Below, piece by piece: positions 44,432-55,056 of a stretch of DNA of 64,000 nt. Where the stretch lies: NCBI RefSeq assembly GCF_014529535.1, contig NW_023503474.1:572997-636996 (forward strand), in the 5' to 3' direction. A model generated the notes under the pieces. The model was given only the letters and a program-made list of their open reading frames with translations. It was not told the DNA's origin and ran no database searches. The translations under genes and the position numbers were made by a program. Positions within the stretch are counted from its first letter, which is position 1, and each line of letters opens with the position of its first letter. Origin of the DNA: Bradysia coprophila (lineage: Eukaryota; Arthropoda; Insecta; Diptera; Sciaridae).

Positions 44432-45759
44432 CTAGCTCTCCGGTGAATGCGTAACACTTCGATGGGACTGTCTCAGGTGTCTTCGCAGATTATTTTTGTA
44501 GCGATACGTTTTAGAGCATTGCGGACATTCGTGCGATTGGTCAGAATGAAAGTTCCCATGCTCCCTGAGCTGGACCTTATTTTTGAAGTAACGGTCGCAG
44601 ATTGTGCACTGTAACGGTACGAAATGTAAACTACGAACAGGGTACTAAGTCAAAATAACGCTGAACCTGATGTGGTTTTGCATTTCGATGCACCGCTTGT
44701 ATGTGACGATTCAGACTTCCCTGGAATCCGAACGCTTGACCGCATTCCTTGCATCTGTGTGGCTTGGCACCGGTATGTTTTAGAGTGTGCGACACTAAGT
44801 ATCGGGCTTGACGACATTTAAAGTCGCACAGATCGCACGAATAGTTCTTATCGACAGTGTCGACGTGCGTGCCACTAATGTGATATTTCAGGGCGAATTG
44901 TGAGCAGAAGTTTTTCCCGCAACTCTGCAATGGAAGATTTTGCTGTTGCTCCGTAAAACGATGTACTGAACTCCTTTTACCTCACAAATCCATGATTTCT
45001 CGCGTACGATCTTCGACTGGTGCGCTTCTTTTATGTGTCGTTTTAGATCTCGTTTACGGCGAAATAATTCGCCACAAGTGTCACACGTCGAACCGGTAGC
45101 TTTTGTGCATATTTTACGCATTTCAATGTGAATTGGAATTGCCGATTGATTTGTTCCGATGACATTCGTGTGAATGTTGAGATCCGATTTGTTCGGCTTT
45201 TCCTCACCGCTGTCATCTGAGCCGTCTGTGAATAAGACTTCGAATTCATTGTCGCCGTTTGTCGTGGTTTTTCCCGTTGCGTTGGAATCACTGAGAAATG
45301 TGAACTTTTAGCGGGGCTTAGCGAGATGAAGGGAGAACAGTGATGATCAAAGAGGAGAAAACCGAACTGGCTTCTCAGAAATACTGTTCCTCATCGACTG
45401 TCCTCACATTAAAACACTTACAATTCCACTTCCAAATCCTTCAACGTACAATCTCGTTCACAATCCTCTAATTCAATTTGATATTTGACCTCCGTCTGCA
45501 TTGTAATGTTCGATTGACTCAGCGCCCAAAAATTAGCCTCTGCCGATTCGCATATCATCTTGAATTCATAGGCTGCCTGCAGCAGTTCCGTGCAGGGAAT
45601 GCAAATGTAGGGTGGAAAACCATCGTTCACATCGATACGGAATGTGAAACAGGCGAAATAATGCAATTTGTCCAGGAGATGTTTGTTTTTGCCGGCGAAT
45701 AAATTTTCCATTTTTGGTACGTCGTAATACGTGCAACAAAGTCGACAAATTGAATCCAT
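44432..45759 (-). CDS. ZAD and six C2H2 zinc-finger protein
   Basis: A probable nuclear sequence-specific DNA-binding regulator of the insect ZAD class. Exons on the minus strand are 45759-45422, 45290-44981, 44924-44667 and 44608-44432, for 360 residues, all in phase, with introns of 56-131 nt. The ZAD domain fills residues 1-90, with zinc ligands CRLC near the N-terminus and CIPC near residue 53; it mediates dimerisation. An acidic linker follows. Fingers: CDTC-GELF; CESC-GKNF (split by intron 2 between E and S); CDLC; CKEC-GQAF; CTIC-DRYF (created by splicing at KPHQ|C); CPQC-SKTY, each closing with the paired histidines. The last intron has a weak donor CAG|GTTCAG, but it restores a perfect finger. 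The target genes are unknown. ZAD genes turn over fast, so no symbol is given. Confidence 0.9.
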
Positions 45760-45799
45760 TCTGTGTCGATTGCCAACGAGTGGAATTTAATTCGTCTTT

Positions 45800-46459
45800 T
45801 TGAAAATTAATTGGCCTTACGTTCAGATTTAACAAAAATCGGTTTGTTTACACTTTTTCAGTTTGACAGCAACACTGTATCGCATATTTGAATCATTTGA
45901 TAGAGTCAGTCCGACACTTTAGCGACAAAATGGATTAACAGTGTATGGTGCGAACCGAATTTTCGAAGAAAGTTGGCACAAAATTTGAAAATGAGAAAAG
46001 GTTAGAAATAACGGTAATGCTTAAACGAAAACAGAAATGAAATCGTTAGAAACTGATAGCCGTGAAGTATCGCCAAGACTTTATATTCTGGCGATTCGTC
46101 ACATTTAGGCGTTTTGGCCAAGCAGAAATACGTTGCTTCGCATTGTTTTAGATATACTTCGAAAAAGTGAACTAGCAGCTAACATTGCTGCAAAAAATGT
46201 TTTTTCATCAAAAATTGCAAATGCATCAAATTCTTTGAGCAGCGATACTGAGCATCAAATTTTCATTCCAAAACCACATTCATCGAAACACTACCCATGC
46301 ATGTTTGGTATTATTGGAAAGCCAAGACCAGTATCAGTTGGGGATTTTTTTTTTGTTTTTCTGTTGCTTTTCGGATGCATGGGAACCGTTAGAAGTTCGC
46401 TGAAATTATCCATTTTTTACCCATACTTTCAACTGCTCATAACTCAGTGTGGATGAATT
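45800..46459. other. Intergenic upstream of zinc-finger gene
   Basis: No supportable gene. The plus ORF at 46133-46456 runs into a T-rich stretch and shows no motif. Confidence 0.4.
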
Positions 46460-46733
46460 TTAAACCCAACAAGACCCAATCTGCCCCGAAAGTACATGCA
46501 ACTACCTTTGTAATGACACCCCACACGACCTTGTACGTTTCGTGGCCTACGAGAAATTTCCATAAAAGTGCATGTTTTAGGTTTTTGGTCACCTCTCACT
46601 AGCCACACAAGCTTGGACGAATTTTTTTGAAAGTGGTTTTGGCTTCTAGGGACCAATACCTATCTAGGCACATATCAAAAAATCCACTAGAAAATGTGTC
46701 CGATTTGGGCAGGCTGTTTTTCAAAAGAATCCC
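46460..46733 (-). repeat. Dispersed repeat family R1, reverse copy
   Basis: AATGACACCCCACACGACC, GAAAGTGGTTTTGGCTTCTA and CAGGCTGTTTTTCAAAAGAA followed by TCCCTC are the reverse of the 24412 copy. Confidence 0.8.
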
Positions 46734-47239
46734 TCACGAATTTGCCATAAAAATCGCTAGGGTGTGAATGGGTGTGAATAAAAGCCAAGAAAAATTGCCA
46801 AAGGTCAAAATAGTATTTTTTGTTTAAGGATGAAAAGTTTCATTTTTCAGGACTAGTCCGTTTTTCGTGGAAATGCTCACAAACCATATTTTTTTATGTA
46901 TTGGTTGTAGTTTCAATTAGTAAACACGATTTGTGTGCATTTCCACGAAAAATTTACTTTTTTACCCAACTTTTGAGTAGGTTGACTCTGCTTCCCTCTA
47001 TACGATGAAGTACACATTGTACTCATAAGGAATATGCTGTGTGTGGTATCATTGGAAAGGCCTCAGACTAACGGATACTATCAATTTTCTGGCAAAACTC
47101 TCCGAAAAATGTATGTTTTACTGGTGAAAGTGTTTCACGGGGTCCCAAATAGTACTCTGGCATAAACAGCGATAACATTTTGGTTACATTCACTTTCAAC
47201 TAAAAGTTTTTTCAAGCTCACTGTGTCGTAACAAATAGT

Positions 47240-47790
47240 ATGTTACATACCAAGGACCGCTTCGCGTCGCTCCATCCCTGGACGTTTTCACCACCTGGGT
47301 CTAAAACACACCTTTTTGATCCGTGGTTTGTATACTATTTTTCTTCCTGGAGTACCAAAGTCACATTCCGAACAAAACATAACAACAAAACTGAACAACA
47401 TACCGGTGCAAAAGCATTCCATATTAATGCCGAAAGTAATCCGTATGAATGCCTAAAGAAGTGCGTTCCGTGTGCATGTATTCTCACAAATGCCGAAAAA
47501 TAAGCAATCTGTAGGAATGCCGAAAGACATCCGAATGAATGCCGAAAGCAGTCCGTATGAATGCTGAAAGCAATCCTTATGGATGCATTGTCACAAAACA
47601 CTAAAAACATTACATTCGCGTACATACAACAACTTGACACATTTGGGAAAGAATAAAGATAGGATCGAAAATGACATAAGCGGGAATGAAAATTGAGAGA
47701 AAATAGTAGGGGAGAATGTTGGTCTTTCGGTACTAAATTTGGTGAGTGAATGTGACGGTTTTGGTACTACAGGAAGAAAATGAATTATTT
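47240..47790. repeat. Dispersed repeat R3, copy 1, with short tandem core
   Basis: TCTAAAACACACCTTTTTGA, TGGAGTACCAAAGTCACATT, GGATCGAAAATGACATAAGC and GGTACTAAATTTGGTGAG recur in the same order at 60325-60790. Its core holds about six imperfect ~23-bp units of the type GAATGCCGAAAGCAGTCCG (47410-47590). Non-coding. Confidence 0.75.
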
Positions 47791-48289
47791 TGATTACCTT
47801 AAAAAGTTTGAAGTACGCTTTAAATCTCTTTCGCCGCACTTACAAATCAGATAAAACGTCTTATATTTTATGTGATAAAAGAAAATGTCTTTGCGTTAAC
47901 TTTGGTAAAATTATAAGTTCCTCAGGATCGAACAAAACGACTTTCTCTCACATTTTGTAAAAGGATGACATATGAACAAACATTAGGCCTTTGTGTTAAC
48001 TTTCGTAAAATGACTTCTCCCCTTGTCGCAATGATGACCCCCAAAATTTGGATTTTTGACATGTCAAAATAGTTTAAGATTTGGCAGAGAATTTCAAAGG
48101 TTTGATTTTTGTATGAAAATAAGCCAATAAACGGGTACTCAAACCTTCTATGTTAGTTACTTCCCGGATCCCAGGAACTCCTTAACATTTCTGTAGATTT
48201 TCTCGAAACTTTGAACTTATGTTTATGACGTTATCTGAACCTATTGAGCCCGCTGTTCGAAGGCAATTTATTCGGTAGTTTCGGAGCTA

Positions 48290-48600
48290 GGGCGTCGAAA
48301 AATACGTCACAAGCGGCAGATGAACATTCGAAGATAGAACTGGAAAGAAAGACGAAATCCGCATCATCTGCCACTTGTGACACAATTTTGTGTTTGAACA
48401 TTTTTGACATTGGTTGTACTTTCGGACCTCTTGATGACAAGCATGAAAAACTCAATAAGTAACACGGAAAAGTACTTTCGGTCTTCGTCCTTGTTACATA
48501 AATGACAAATGTTAAAATTTTTGAGTTCCGAGAATGCGTCACGATTAGTGATATCAGTGATTTTACAAATAAAGACACAAGGAGCTGCGTCACCCTATGA
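48290..48600. mobile_element. GTGACGCAAGTC-family element, diverged
   Basis: TACGTCACAAGCGGCAGATG and CATCTGCCACTTGTGACAC form an inverted pair. GAATGCGTCACGATTAGTG and GAGCTGCGTCACCC resemble the terminus of the other copies. ORFs through here are not genes. Confidence 0.6.
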
Positions 48601-48879
48601 GTTTTTTTCCCTTATTATAAGAAATCTTCTAAAAAGTGATTTGGAGGTTCTTGGAGAAAGGGTGATTGCTGGAACTGTAAATGCGGAGAATAAGAGATGT
48701 TTCTTTCAGTCACAAAACCATGATACTACTAGTGCCCCACTAGAAATAATCATGATGCCAGTAGTCAGTCAGTCTGGTGGGTCTGGTGGAGTTTTAACTC
48801 CTTTGGAAAATGTTGGGAGACTCAAGAAACTGTTCAAAGCTCAATCCTCAAATTCCTAAATTTTATTTTATAAAAATCT

Positions 48880-49005
48880 ACAGTCTTCGACATTTCAAAT
48901 GTCTCACTGTCAAATTTTTCTGAGAATTTCATTGTGTCATTGCGAATTCACAATAACATTCTTTCAAAAAAATGACAGTGAGACATTTGAAATGTCGAAG
49001 ACTGT
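48880..49005. mobile_element. 126-bp hairpin with 33-bp perfect arms
   Basis: ACAGTCTTCGACATTTCAAA at the left is mirrored exactly by TTTGAAATGTCGAAGACTGT at the right, and pairing extends through TGTCTCACTGTCA. The loop is about 60 nt. It is a very young MITE or a functional hairpin. Confidence 0.85.
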
Positions 49006-49178
49006 AATCAAAAATTTAACGTTTATTTCGTGTAGTGTGTCTATTATAGTTGTCTTGCTTCTACAGGACGTTACGTCTTAACGGAATATGTTCGTTGTGA
49101 TGATACCACTTCCATTTGCGATGCATTCGAGACTTTACGGAATTTGATCGTAATCATAAAACAGGCCATTAAACATTC

Positions 49179-49810
49179 CTAGCACAGAAAACTGATCACA
49201 ACTATTGTCAGCCATTCACCCTCGGTCCAGTCCAACCCAATGAGCGCCCCATCGATGGCAATATGACCAATGCTTACGAAGAACCAACTGAAATTGGAAC
49301 AAAAATGCGACGCGCACTGGAAATAATAGAAACTTTAACCAACACAAATAAAATGAAACAACCGTCGGTTGAAATCATACGGTTTGTGCGGTATATTTTT
49401 CGTCTCGTTCAATTCGATACTGGCTCCAGTTCGTGAAAAATCTGACCAAAGTGAGAATTAACACGAATGAACCTCCTAGGAAATAGAATGCGATGACTGC
49501 AATGAAAGTTCGGGAAGTTTGAATACATTTAACGCTTAAAAGCTGCCGATTATAACACTGTTTTATACGAGAAGGTTATGCCACTGTGGCCGTTATCGCA
49601 AAAATGCACTGAACTTTGCTGTGATTTTCATACAAATCTGTAGCGCAATTCGATAGTCGTCGTGGCTTTTTTGCAATACGGCTCCAATGAATAAATGGTG
49701 ATCGGCGTAGCCTTCATATAGAACCTTGGATCATAAATTATATTACGTAGCGCACAAACTTCACATTTTCGAACCATCGAAGATAAAAGCCTCAAAAGTT
49801 CGAAAAACAT
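49179..49810 (-). CDS. Possible small membrane-protein gene, incomplete model
   Basis: Three minus-strand blocks look coding. The first starts at ATG 49810 with MFFELLRLLSSMVRKCEVCAL. The second (49496-49381, acceptor TTGCAG, donor ACC|GTATGA) encodes IAFYFLGGSFVLILTLVRFF and RIERDEKYTAQT. The third (49316-49179, acceptor TTTCCAG) encodes CASHFCSNFSWFFVSIGHIA, then GLDWTEGEWLTIVVISFLC and a stop. Blocks 2 and 3 join in phase 0 and each holds one hydrophobic helix. Joining block 1 to block 2 needs a phase-1 donor; C|GTAATA after CAL would do. Without that, block 1 ends at 49629. I do not recognise the family. It may be a short multi-pass protein or a decayed gene. Confidence 0.4.
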
Positions 49811-50036
49811 TTTCTCACGGCACTCACGGTCTGAAATCTATTGTCTTTTTAGAGGTGAGTATATACCTTTCTCGAACTGTTTGACACTTTTATATTCACC
49901 AGATTTCTTCTCTGTTGAAATTTGCGTTGATCTCTTTCCTTAAGCGTTACGTAACTCATGTACGGTCCTCTTCTTATTAACAACCTTACACATTTCTGTC
50001 ATATAAGATGAATCCCCAAAAAACCCAGAAGGGTAA

Positions 50037-50350
50037 ATGTGACGCAAGTCCTTTATCTTACTTACAAAATAACTGATATCGCTGAGAGTGACGCATTCTG
50101 CGCCTGTACGCAAACGTTTTATCAACAGAAAAGTGACCCAAAAAGTTTCAGAAAGAAAATTTTACCAAAAAAAAAATTTCGTCACAAAGTGGCAGATGAT
50201 TCGACCTTCTTCCGTTTAAGTTCCATTATTTCACGACGGATTTTGTCCTATTTTCATAGCCATGGTTACCTCAACATCTGCCATTTTGTGACGCATTTTT
50301 TTTTGTAAAATTTTCTTTCTGAAACTTTTTGGGTCACTTTTCTGTCCCTT
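50037..50350. mobile_element. GTGACGCAAGTC-family MITE with full hairpin
   Basis: It begins near GTGACGCAAGTCC. From about 50138, AAAAGTGACCCAAAAAGTTT, AGAAAGAAAATTTTACC and GTCACAAAGTGGCAGATG are mirrored by CATCTGCCATTTTGTGACGC, AATTTTCTTTCTGAAACTTT and GGGTCACTTTTCTG up to ~50343. The ~75-bp arm ends only about 18 bp before the TATA box of family gene C. Confidence 0.8.
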
Positions 50351-50360
50351 GAAAGTTTCT

Positions 50361-50368
50361 TATAAAAA
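50361..50368 (+). promoter_or_regulatory. TATA box of family gene C
   Basis: TATAAAAA lies 65 nt before the start codon, so transcription should begin near 50391 with a ~35-nt leader. The leader contains TCGAAAGTGT just before the ATG, a word shared with gene D. Confidence 0.65.
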
Positions 50369-50425
50369 TCGATTTTTTATCGAACAACAATTGAGTCTAA
50401 CTGCTGTTTCGAAAGTGTTGCAATT

Positions 50426-51574
50426 ATGAAGTTCTTTATATTTTTGTTCTTGTTCGGTTTGCTTTACAAGGTATGACAGCGTCAATATCGTTTGAATAAA
50501 TTTTTTCTAATGAAAATTGTGTAGACCATAGATGCTGGGTCAGATACCGGTGAAAATAACGAAACCGACAAACATCGTGTTAGCTTCAGCGTGGAAGAAA
50601 CGTTTAAAAGCTACCGAAAAAAAGTTAAGAGCTGCGCATGTTCGCCAGAAGATGTAACTTGGAAAGAAGGCCTTCAGGACCACTACGACGGATGTAGAAC
50701 AGCTTCTTGGTTATTCCGTGGAAAAGCATACGATCTAGCTGACACCGCAGTGAATTCGTTACAGGGATGCATAACGAAATTAATTTATTTCGCCAATGTG
50801 AACTCAACAATAGTAGCGTCGAGCTCTACAGCAATTTTAAAGTCGATGAGCAGAAGTAGAAATCTTAATCGGTCCAGCATGAATATCATTTTTGAGTTCG
50901 AAAAAGTTGTGCTCGCGATATTCGAAGAAGTCAATGAGGTCGCTCAGAAGTTGTCGGAGCACATTGGCGATGTTGCATGTGCTTTCACAAACGCAGTTAC
51001 CGATCTAGGTACCGCATTATTCCAGTATATGAGAGACTTTCTCGAAAGTTGCCGATTATTTAAATGCAAAAAGAGAGTTAACAACAAGCCTGTTCTCAAA
51101 CAAAACCAAAAACTTATGAACACCTTGGCACTGATTGGCGCAACATTGCTCAACGAATGTGAAAATGAAGTTACTCTGGAAGTGTATGAGTCGGTTTTAG
51201 TTTTGCATTTGATCTTTTCCTATTTGTTCATTACGGTCCCAGGTATCAACAGTTGTTCTATAGATGTGCTCTACGGCCGAAGCTGTCTTATATCGAAAGG
51301 CACCATAGGCGCCTCGTTATCATTTGACTACGCACTTACATCTGTCACCCAAGCTACTTCTGAAGTCACTTTTCCGTACAACAATTCCATTAAAGATCTG
51401 ATAAAAATTTTTGTTAACATAACTATGACCTTAAATACGGCTTTGAAAGACTTATTTGGACTGTTCGATGGTGTGGAAATAACTGTTGGAGAGATAGTTA
51501 AAAACGTAGTCAAGGGCACAGTTACAGTATCCGAATCTAAAGCTCAAATAAACATTGTGAAAGTGGGCTTCTAA
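50426..51574 (+). CDS. Secreted helical family, member C
   Basis: Exon 1 (50426-50470) encodes MKFFIFLFLFGLLYK. After a 54-nt phase-0 intron, exon 2 (50525-51574) completes 364 residues. The signal peptide likely ends near TIDA. Key residues include cysteines 52 and 54 (SCAC), W61, and C72 in HYDGC. There is a glycosylation site near N108 in NSTIVASSS, then FEFEKV and SEHIG. C191 and C196 lie in SCRLFKCKK, with further cysteines at about 227, 259 and 269. The C-terminal half is hydrophobic (SLSFDYAL, NITMTLNTALKDLFG) and could form amphipathic helices. It pairs most closely with D, 2.2 kb downstream. A MITE hairpin abuts its TATA box. No catalytic motif is visible. The family is unrecognised. 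Confidence 0.85.
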
Positions 51575-52382
51575 AAAAACTGACTGTAAGGATGGGAAAT
51601 AGTGTTTTCTAGCTAAATATCGTTTTTATAACAAAACTAAAGTTTCATTTAAAAAAAACTCTCACTTTATTCTCTAAAATTTATGTTTAAGAATAACTTT
51701 CGATTGTCACTTCAGATTTCAAAAAAATTAAACTTTTTTACGATTAGGTTGACTTTTGAAAATTAAAATGTGTCTTTATTGTGAAAAACTCGGTGCTAAA
51801 TACTTTTTTAGGCACACAATGTAGTTTGTCTGTCACATTTGTTAATAACGTCGCATTTATAGTCTAGAGTCTAGAGGCTACAGAACATATTGTGTCCATG
51901 GGTGCGCAGAATGCCTCAACCGTTTCTGATAGAGTCTGATGTCCTGATTATGTAAAGTTCGGGTGCCAGGTTGGATTCCTGGTCGTTTTCGAGAAAAGAG
52001 GGGCGGAAGTTTGTGGTGCAGTACTCCCGTTTTTGACCTTTTTTGGTCAGATTGAAACAAATGTTTCGTGATTTTGTTAACCAAAACAATAGAAAATTAA
52101 ATTTCCTCCATTCAGGGACTTTTATCGAAGTTAGACAACACAGTGAGGTCCAAAAACGTCTTTAAATTCAATATTTAATTTGATACAACGACTCACTATC
52201 TTTTTACATTTTTGGGTTTGAAAAAATTATTTTAGTCTAACAAAATGTTCTACAATGTTCATGGTTAAAAGGCACAACAAAAATGTTATTGAACTTTTTT
52301 ATTTTCCCTCGCAAATCAACCAGATTTTTATGATTGATTTCTATTATAATCACACCGACGCAACGGAACAACAGTCGTACAG
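51575..52382. other. Intergenic between C and the 52.4-kb relic
   Basis: No gene. A GGTTGGATTCC word near 51970 looks like a tRNA B box, but no cloverleaf was found around it. Confidence 0.4.
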
Positions 52383-52931
52383 TTATTCGAGCTTGTTCCT
52401 ATTCCAGACGTCTTGGTTTCCGTTTGCTTTCGCCTGTCCAAAATCCCTTACCTCGACTGCGCTTTCTCTTTCGCTTCTTACTTCCGAGTGAAGCCTTAGC
52501 CACGTTCCCATTCTTTTTTCTTCCGGACCTGTTTCTTCACGCACACTGATACAGTTTAGTGGTTCACTCTGGTTCTTCCAACGTTTACTAGTCACCAATG
52601 GCGTGCGCCGAGAAATTGTCGATTTCGTTTCCACTTCATTCGGACGATCGTTGACTGATTTTACTGAGACGGATTGAATCGCAACTTCATTCTGTAATAC
52701 TGGGAGTTCAACGGATGAATGTGGTAGCTTAGTTTCGGATCCTGACAAGGACCGTTTGATCGCAGGCTGTTTCATTGCAGAATCAGGCACCGATCGTTTA
52801 AGTACCGGCTGTTCGATCACAGACTTTGCTATTGACAGCGGCAAATCTAATGACCGATCCAACTCTTTCGACTGGCAGACTTTTTCAATCTACTCGATTT
52901 CTTGCGTTGAAAAGTCGTTTACCGTTTCCAT
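52383..52931 (-). pseudogene. Broken single-exon coding sequence, unrecognised
   Basis: From ATG 52931 (minus) the frame reads METVNDFSTQEIE, meets TAG at 52892-52890, then continues open as IEKVCQSKELDRSLDL and repeats of the type EQPVLKRS / KQPAIKRS for about 150 codons. Near 52500 a second frame becomes strikingly basic (SLGSKKRKRKRSRGKGFW and SKRKPRRLE, stop 52399-52401), like a nuclear C-terminus, while the first frame runs on to 52383. An in-frame stop plus a probable frameshift suggests a dead gene or retrocopy. Alternatively the AG of that TAG could be an acceptor. I cannot name the parent. Confidence 0.45.
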
Positions 52932-52991
52932 CGCGTATAATCACATGTTCTTTTTTGACTACACAAATATTTATTTATGCAACTAGTTCCG

Positions 52992-53043
52992 AAAAGTGGT
53001 AGTTTTGGTCACTAGATCGTGTGACAAAAACTACCACTTTCGC
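52992..53043. repeat. Perfect short hairpin in a small foldback
   Basis: AAAGTGGTAGTTTTGGTCAC and GTGACAAAAACTACCACTTT pair (one mismatch at most) around an 8-nt loop. Outer GCAACTAGTTCCG/CGCAGCGTGTTGC-type pairing is weaker. A related hairpin is at 63768-63880. Confidence 0.75.
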
Positions 53044-53219
53044 AGCGTGTTGCATACAACGTTTTCTGCAACAAGCTACGAAAAATGAACTTTTGAAATG
53101 CAGAACATAACTCTACCTTTAACAGACATAATATTTTATCAACGAAATATTGTATGAACGATCAAGTAGACTGCATTTATGTACGCTTCAAAAATTGGTT
53201 CACTGCGATTGTGTATCTC

Positions 53220-53300
53220 AATAACCGAATGGTTAGAGTTGTTGCTCGATAAGCATTAGGTTTTGGTGTCGGTGATTCGAAATTTGGTCAGGACAGAATT
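53220..53300 (+). repeat. tRNA-derived SINE-like sequence
   Basis: ACCGAATGGTTAGAGTTG resembles an A-box region, TTGCTCGATAAGCATTAG looks like an anticodon arm, and GGTGATTCGAAATTTGGTC looks like a T arm. The spacing is tRNA-like, but the acceptor stem does not close. It is probably a SINE head or a tRNA relic. Confidence 0.45.
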
Positions 53301-53695
53301 TTTATTTACGGTTAATGGTTCAGATGTTTAAAAGGAGTGGTGAAAAGTAAATCCATTTTACCACTAGTGACGAAAAGCATATATGAAAATCCATTTCACA
53401 ACTAGTGGTGAAAAGTAAAACAGAGAAAACCAGAGAAAAAAAGACCCAAATCACGCATGAAAAAGTTCAGTTTTCGCAGCGCAGTTGCAGAAATGTGTTT
53501 TACGTCTGCAAAAGTTGGAAATAGGGTGATCCCTAATCATGCGAACGAATAATAAAATGAAATGTAGAGTATATTTCTCGTTTCGGTATTTTACTACATA
53601 AGATCCGTTAGAGCCCGACTTTGGAGCAAATAACTAAGTATATTGCGTAGATTGTCACGTGCTAGATTGTGATGTTTATTCAACTTTATTTTGGA
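53301..53695. other. Upstream region of family gene D
   Basis: It contains repeated words (GTGGTGAAAAGTAAATCC, CACTAGTGACGAAAAG, CAACTAGTGGTGAAAAG) around 53335-53420, a local imperfect repeat. No gene. Confidence 0.4.
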
Positions 53696-53702
53696 TATAA
53701 AA
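53696..53702 (+). promoter_or_regulatory. TATA box of family gene D
   Basis: TATAAAA lies 91 nt before the start codon. The leader carries TCGAAAGTGT just before the ATG, as in gene C. Confidence 0.55.
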
Positions 53703-53786
53703 CTTTCATATTTTTCAATAAGCAAAAGATTATTTTTTGTTCGTTCAATCAGTTAAACACAGTCCCGTCTCGAAAGTGTAATAATA

Positions 53787-54893
53787 ATGAAGCTTTTAAA
53801 GTTGTTTCTAGTGTTCGGTTTGTTATGCCAGGTATTAGGAATTATTTCCCTTTTTAAATTATTTGTTTTTATATGGAAAATTTTGTAGACTTTAGGCGAG
53901 GAGGTAAAGCAAGAATTTGATGGTACTGTTAGCTTCAGTGTGGAAAAAGTTTGGTTAAGTTATCGTCATTGTGCGTGTTCATGTGAAGAAGACCCTTGGA
54001 GAAAAGGCGTTCAAGATTTCTACGACGGATGTAGAGCAGCGTCTAAGTCATTCAGCGGAAAAGCTTTCGAAGTAGCTGACAGCACATTAGATTCAATTGC
54101 GCAAGTTATAACGAAATTAATTGAGTTCACCGATTCCAACTCGACAATATTACAATCAAGTTCTACTAATATGTTAGAATCGATTAGCAGAAACAATCGG
54201 CTTAACGGTACTAGTTTGAACATTGCGATCGAGTTCGAGAAAGTTTTTCCAATAGAAGTTAAAGAATTCAATGATGTCGCTAAAAAATTGTCGGAGCATA
54301 TTGGTGAACTGACATGTTCATTCACAAATGCTGTTAGCGATTTCGGCGCTGAACTTTCCAAATTTATGAGAGAATTTCTACAAAGTTGCCGATTGTTCAA
54401 TTGCAAAAAAAGAGTTGATTTCAAGTGCGTTCTGAAAAAATACCAAAAACTTACGAACATTATTGCTCTCATTGATGACACACTATTGAACAAATGTGAT
54501 GGTGAAGTTACCCAGGACGCGTATGATTCAATTTTAGTTTTTCATTTGATCTATTTATACATGGGTCTTTCTGTCACAGGAATCAATAGTTGTGTCTTAG
54601 ATGTGCTCCACGATCGTAAATGTTACGTATCAGAAAGCGTTAAGTTTTGCTCGTTATCATTTGAATATGCAATCGTGCAAGTTGTTCAAGCTGTTTCTGG
54701 AGTCGTCACATCATCCATTGACAGCATCAAAGGTCTACTAAAGGTATTCGTCGACATAGCCGCGACCTTGAATGCGGTTGTAAAAGGTGTTCTTGGACTG
54801 TCTAACGACGTGTTATTATCCGTTGGAGATATAGTTAAGAATTTAGTGAGCGGTGGCAAAGCACAAACAAGTATCTTGAAAGGAATAATCTAA
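53787..54893 (+). CDS. Secreted helical family, member D
   Basis: Exon 1 (53787-53831) encodes MKLLKLFLVFGLLCQ. A 57-nt phase-0 intron and exon 2 (53889-54893) give 349 residues, the shortest member. The N-terminal cluster is HCACSC, with PW six residues on and FYDGC after it. The glycosylation site is in NSTILQSSS, followed by FEKVFP, SEHIG, MREFL, SCRLFNCKK and later cysteines in NKC, NSC and RKC. The C-terminal half (SLSFEYAI, VSGVV, GLSND) is hydrophobic and ends ILKGII, so the RTNIVKG tail of A and B is only partly kept. It lies 2.2 kb after C and 1.8 kb before the relic E. AATAAA is at 55051. The function is unknown. Confidence 0.85.
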
Positions 54894-55050
54894 AAATTAA
54901 AAATGATGCGCAATCCGATTTATGGAAGTCATTCCAAATTCATGTTGATATTATAAAATGAATAATTATAAAGTTATCGTATGTGAAATAAGTTGGATAA
55001 ATAAGTGCTTTCTCACACAATAAGAAAAATGTTTCAGTAGATCACTTTGT

Positions 55051-55056
55051 AATAAA
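55051..55056 (+). terminator. Polyadenylation signal AATAAA
   Basis: It lies about 160 nt downstream of the stop codon of family gene D, in TTTGTAATAAAGTC context. Confidence 0.55.

Noticed and set aside
48509-48859. 116-codon ORF with GGSGG segment
   Set aside because: Its first third lies in a GTGACGCAAGTC-family repeat. The tail has no recognisable domain and no splice context.
51950-51985. Possible tRNA B box GGTTGGATTCC
   Set aside because: No matching A box or cloverleaf could be drawn on either strand.
22424-54893. Family A-D as bacterial or viral transfers
   Set aside because: All members have GT-AG introns, eukaryotic signal peptides, polyadenylation signals and base composition like their neighbours.
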